From: Erythrocercus mccallii
Taxonomy: Eukaryota > Chordata > Aves > Passeriformes > Dicruridae
Length of the DNA stretch: 64,000 nt
Assembly: GCA_013397435.1 (NCBI GenBank)
Contig: VZRG01001533.1
Location: 68,494-132,493, forward strand
Direction of reading: 5' to 3'
Part shown: piece after piece, positions 60,337 through 64,000 of the stretch
How positions within the stretch are numbered: position 1 is the first letter of the stretch
Layout of the letters: each line of letters opens with the position of its first letter
Made by a program: the position numbers and the translations under genes
Notes under the pieces: generated by a model
Told to the model about the DNA's origin: nothing
What the model saw: the letters and a program-made list of their open reading frames with translations, nothing else
The model's database searches: none

Positions 60337-62107
60337 TTTAGTATCCAACTATTCTTGATTGAAAAAAACAGCTTAACTGAAGAAGGGAAGCAAAATGTGA
60401 ATTTTGATATCAGTTTTGCAATTAGACATAAAATTGCATCAAAGAAAGAGCAGAAAAGTGCAAGAATTTCAGACTGACATTTCACAAATCAAGTGTTTCA
60501 ATCTCCCATGTCAGCAATTAGCTCAAAAGAAAATGGAAAAATCACCCTGAAACAAAGAATTTTTTTTTCTTTAATATCCAAAAGCAGAGGGTGAGCTGCA
60601 CTGGGAAGGGGAGGGTCTGCCTGCTGCACATGGAGAGAGCAGGAGCACTTAAAATCATGTAGTAAAATCGAGGCTGGATCCCTCTTCCTCCAGGTTTACT
60701 CCTGGATTTCCATCCGTGCTCGAATTCAGCCTTTAGCTGAAAGATGTGGGTTTGCCTCTGTGCACGCTGCAAAGCAGGAGTTCAGAGACCACAGCAGGCA
60801 TTATGTCATCCTGTGAGGAGGAGCTGGGCAATCCTGCAACCACTTCTTCCCAAACCCTTTCATCCAATCCCTCCTCTAGCAGCACTGCTGAAGAACTGGG
60901 GGGAAAAAAAAAGGAGCCTGGTCCCAGGGGATGGGGAGATCCCACGCCAGGATGTCCCGATCAGCATCCCAGGAGGAGAAGAGCTGCGCTGCTGGGCTGA
61001 GAGGGGTGGAAGTGCCCCCCCGGCTGTTGTTCACCTGCCAGATCCCTCTTGCTTGCAAGAGAACCTGTGTGCAGCAAAAGGTGATGTCATCCCTTCCCTG
61101 CTCCTGAAATCCAGCTCGTTGCTGAATGTGGCTCAGGGCTGGTGCTATTAACAGTCCCTTTTGACACATCCTGTCCTCTGATGATTTCTTTCTTTTTTAT
61201 TATTTTATTTTACGTTATTTTATTTTTCATTTTCCACCCCTCTTTTTCCTCCTTTTGCTGCACAGTGACCAGGCTCCTGAGACTCAGGTTGATTAAATTT
61301 CTATGCCTTGCAGCTTCCCTGGAGTCCACATAATTTATGTAAATACGAGAGACAAGGAACGAGGGGGAATCACAAGAAAAATGGAGCATTAAGCCACGGA
61401 GATCCATTAAATTCTCCATCACCCTTTTCAGAATCTCAATGTTCCGCTGCACCGCCCCCATGTTTTCCCCCTGCCACAGCAGCGTGGATCAAATTAACAC
61501 TCGTCGGGCTGAGGAAATCCACGGGATCAGTCCCACCTCCTGCCTGGCATCGGGATTTAGCCCTGCCTGCAGTGAATCAGCGCAGGGAAGGAGCCCTGCT
61601 CCAGAGGCAGCTGGTGCGGCTGCTTGCAGCCTCCTTGCCCGCCTGTATCCCTGGGCAAAGCCGAGCAGCTGGAGCTCCCTCCGGGCAGGGATGATGCTGG
61701 GCACATCCCAAGGGACAGAGGTCTTGGTGGGTAAAGCAAGGTGAGCAGGATTTCTCTGGTTTAGGATCCTCAGGAGAGCCTCTTCACTCCCTCAGGGCGT
61801 TTCTGTGCTGTCAGCTGAGCCCACAGGCATGACCTGAATGTCACCCCAAAGCAGCCTTTCAACCCAGTTCCTGGAAGTTTGTGTTGAGAAGGAGTAGGAG
61901 TTGTGTCGGCAGCCTGCTGTCCTCCTCTGTGTGGTCTCTGCCTTGCCTAAGTCCTTCCTAATTATCCTGAAAGATGTAACCCCCTTCTCCAGCCTGTCCA
62001 TCACTCAGCTGAGTAGGTCGAGCTTCAGAGCCAGTGAAGATCTCCCTGGAGCAGTGCCAAGAAAATTGGCACTGCAGTTTGGTGATCTGGCTTGTTAAAA
62101 CGTCTGT
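60337..62107. other. Intron 1 segment, nothing recognised
   Basis: No gene seen. A T-rich TTTTATT stretch lies at about 61190-61240. Confidence 0.45.
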
Positions 62108-62276
62108 GGAATCGTGGAATGGTTTGCATTGGAAGGGATATTAAAGATCACCTCATTCCAACCCCTGCCATGGGCAGGGACACCTTCCACTATCCCAGGT
62201 TGCTCCAAGTCCCATCCAACCTGGCCTTGGACACTTCCAGGGATCCAGGGGCAGCCACAGCTGCTCTGGACGACCT
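62108..62276 (-). mobile_element. CR1 LINE 3' fragment
   Basis: 'gaatcgtggaatggtttgca', 'ttggaagggatattaaagat', 'caacccctgccatgggcagg' and 'cttggacacttccagggatc'. About 170 bases, 3' end only. Confidence 0.96.
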
Positions 62277-64000
62277 TTCCTAGCAGTGCATTGGCCCCCA
62301 ACAAGAACCAAAATCCAAAAAAATGATTCCTAAGGTTTGTTTGGGAGGTGACCCAGAAGGGGGACTGTTCCCTGTTGGCAGAGTGGATGGGAATGCTGTT
62401 TTGGGAAGGATGCAAGAGCACAAGGGATGGGAAACATGGCAGTAAGGACATGGCCAGATTGCACCAACTGGTCCCAGAGCCAGGAAACACATCTGGGAAT
62501 CTGTTCCTAAGGTGCACAGCACTTGGCAAACCCCATCCCAGGCTTGGGGCAGGCACCAACACATGGACACACACACACACACGGACACCTCTGCCTGCTC
62601 CTGAGCCAGGCCCAGCTCAGTCACCTCAGCCACAACCCTCGCAGTCAGCAGCAGGGCTGGAAGGGCACCTGCTCCCGAAAATGACAGCTGAGACCTCTTG
62701 TGACAGCACCAGGAGCCTCGCGGCTCTGCTGTCTGCGAGCTCCTCTGAGCCACAGCCTCCCGCTTCCCTGGGACTTCCAGCCCTGCACAGAAAGTGCAGT
62801 TAGCCCCAGCTCCTGGGAAACCCTTCCCTCTGCACATGGATGGCATTAGGAATAATGCCATAGATTTTTTTTATTTAAGTTTTGAGCTCACAGGCACTAC
62901 TCGAATTGCTTTTCTTAACAAGTGTGATGGACAGAAACACCTCTTCAATGGAAGCAAAGACTCTCCAATAACAACATGATTTCAGGATGCTGGAGCTTGA
63001 GGAAAAAAGACAAACCCTGAGTGGTGATGACACCCCAGGAGCAGAAGTCACTGGCTGTCACTCAGCCCTGTCCCTAACCTGGATGTTGTGGAAGTACCGT
63101 GGGTGTTTCTGCCTTCAGTGCTTTGCAGAGTCAATCCTTGGTGCCTGTGCCCAGGGCACAATTAACTACTCCAATAATCTAATATCAACTTATAGATCTT
63201 TCAATAGTCATCCAGGATCAAGATCTAATTAAGACTACAAATGAGTTAATCATGTGTGATGAAGTCTTCTAAGAAAATTACACCCAAGACTTCCATTCTG
63301 TCGGAGCAGCAGATACTTCTGACAGAGCCCCAAAGCTGAGACTAAAAGAGTGGTGATTAAATGGAGTGATGGGCATGAAAAAAACAAAGCTTTGTAGGTT
63401 TCAGAGAAGGAGGAAACCTGTAATCTGCAGCTTGGAGTGCTGAATTATTTGAGACAAATTTGATTTGACAGATTCTCTTGAAATAATCTGATAATTTTAC
63501 AAACCACTCAGTGACCAGTAGTTGAAAGAAACCTACTGAGTCCCACTGGAGCAAAATATGTAATTTTGAGCAGTGGGGCAGTGAAACACACCAAGACCAC
63601 CCAAAAAGGGTGATCACAGCCAAAAAGGGCCAAGGAGAAGTGACAAACTTTTTGAACCTGCAAACCAGCAACAGGAATGACCCAGCCCTGTAAATAATGC
63701 CTGCCTGATGTTCCACAGGGTTTGAAAGGTCTGTTCCTTGCCTTCATCCCGTGCCATGGATGCATCATTTGCTGTGCTCTCACGCTAAAAATGACTGCAG
63801 TCATTAGGAACAATTTATGCTCAGGGAAATAATTACGGTCATTAATGGGGCTGCAAAGCAGAGGCTCTCAGGGAGCAGCAGTGGAGCTGTGGCAGCAGCC
63901 CATGCGTGTGCTGTGACTGATGGGCATGGCAATTATGGTGTTCCCAGGACTGGGCATCCCAAAGAACTCAAACCCAGGCTCAGGAGGTGGCCAATAACTG
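62277..64000. other. Right-edge intron 1 segment, no gene seen
   Basis: A short CA run lies at about 62567-62581. The parts at 63130-63300 and 63780-63860 are AT-rich, non-repetitive and regulatory-looking, including a 16-base perfect palindrome at 63790-63805 (see findings). No XKR6 exon 1 was found. Confidence 0.45.

Larger units (their letters stand above)
26634..64000 (-). other. XKR6: XKR6 intron 1 (partial; exon 1 lies beyond the window)
   Basis: The intron starts at the exon 2 acceptor and continues to the right edge. No minus-strand frame shows the expected N-terminal XKR6 features, such as a first hydrophobic segment followed by 'GDVGTDLWLA'-like sequence, or an exon end encoding Gln-Val-Trp with a split Arg codon. 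Exon 1 is therefore inferred to be outside. In mammals XKR6 intron 1 is also very large. Confidence 0.85.

Noticed and set aside
26634..64000. Bird counterpart of the microRNA miR-598, which lies in an XKR6 intron in mammals
   Set aside because: I looked for its mature sequence on both strands by eye and did not see it in the window; it may be absent in birds or lie further right.

Overview
The window is bird nuclear DNA, most likely from a songbird. It is rich in short, 3'-anchored CR1 LINE fragments, many showing the characteristic avian CR1 tail (reverse-strand reading 'agaatcatggaatcatt' followed by 'ggttggaaaagac' or 'ggttgggttggaagggacc'). It also holds a degraded MIR SINE and one solo LTR that resembles passerine ERVL-type LTRs. 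Nothing bacterial or plasmid-like is present. I count only two protein-coding segments, and both belong to one gene.

The gene is XKR6 (XK-related protein 6), transcribed from the minus strand. Its last coding exon lies at 6785-7749 and the preceding exon at 26437-26633. The splice sites and reading phase match exactly across the 18.7 kb intron between them: exon 2 ends on the first base of a Cys codon and exon 3 begins with its other two bases. Exon 1, which would carry the N-terminal half of the protein, is not in the window. Everything from 26634 to 64000 is therefore read as intron 1, at least 37 kb long and running off the right edge. The sequence left of 6785 is 3' UTR grading into downstream flank; its end cannot be fixed from sequence alone.

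Layout. 1-4600: downstream flank with a MIR relic and one arm of an unidentified inverted-repeat family. 4600-6784: AT-rich probable 3' UTR with candidate poly(A) signals. 6785-7749: XKR6 exon 3. 7750-26436: intron 2, with two CR1 copies, the partner of the inverted repeat, a CA microsatellite and a CpG island at about 24.6-25.2 kb. 26437-26633: XKR6 exon 2. 26634-64000: intron 1, with about two dozen CR1 fragments (one over 1 kb long that keeps a broken reverse-transcriptase segment and has a second CR1 nested in it), a 0.8 kb minisatellite whose unit resembles a Pol III B box, two CpG-dense patches, a pentanucleotide array grown at a CR1 tail, a solo LTR and several simple repeats.

No complete undescribed system was found. 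The items most worth testing are the B-box-like minisatellite at 41.2-42.0 kb, the CpG island at 36.65-36.97 kb with a minus-strand splice donor (possible alternative XKR6 first exon), the inverted 75-bp family shared by 2.5 kb and 13.8 kb, and the strong excess of CR1 copies in the same orientation as XKR6 transcription.
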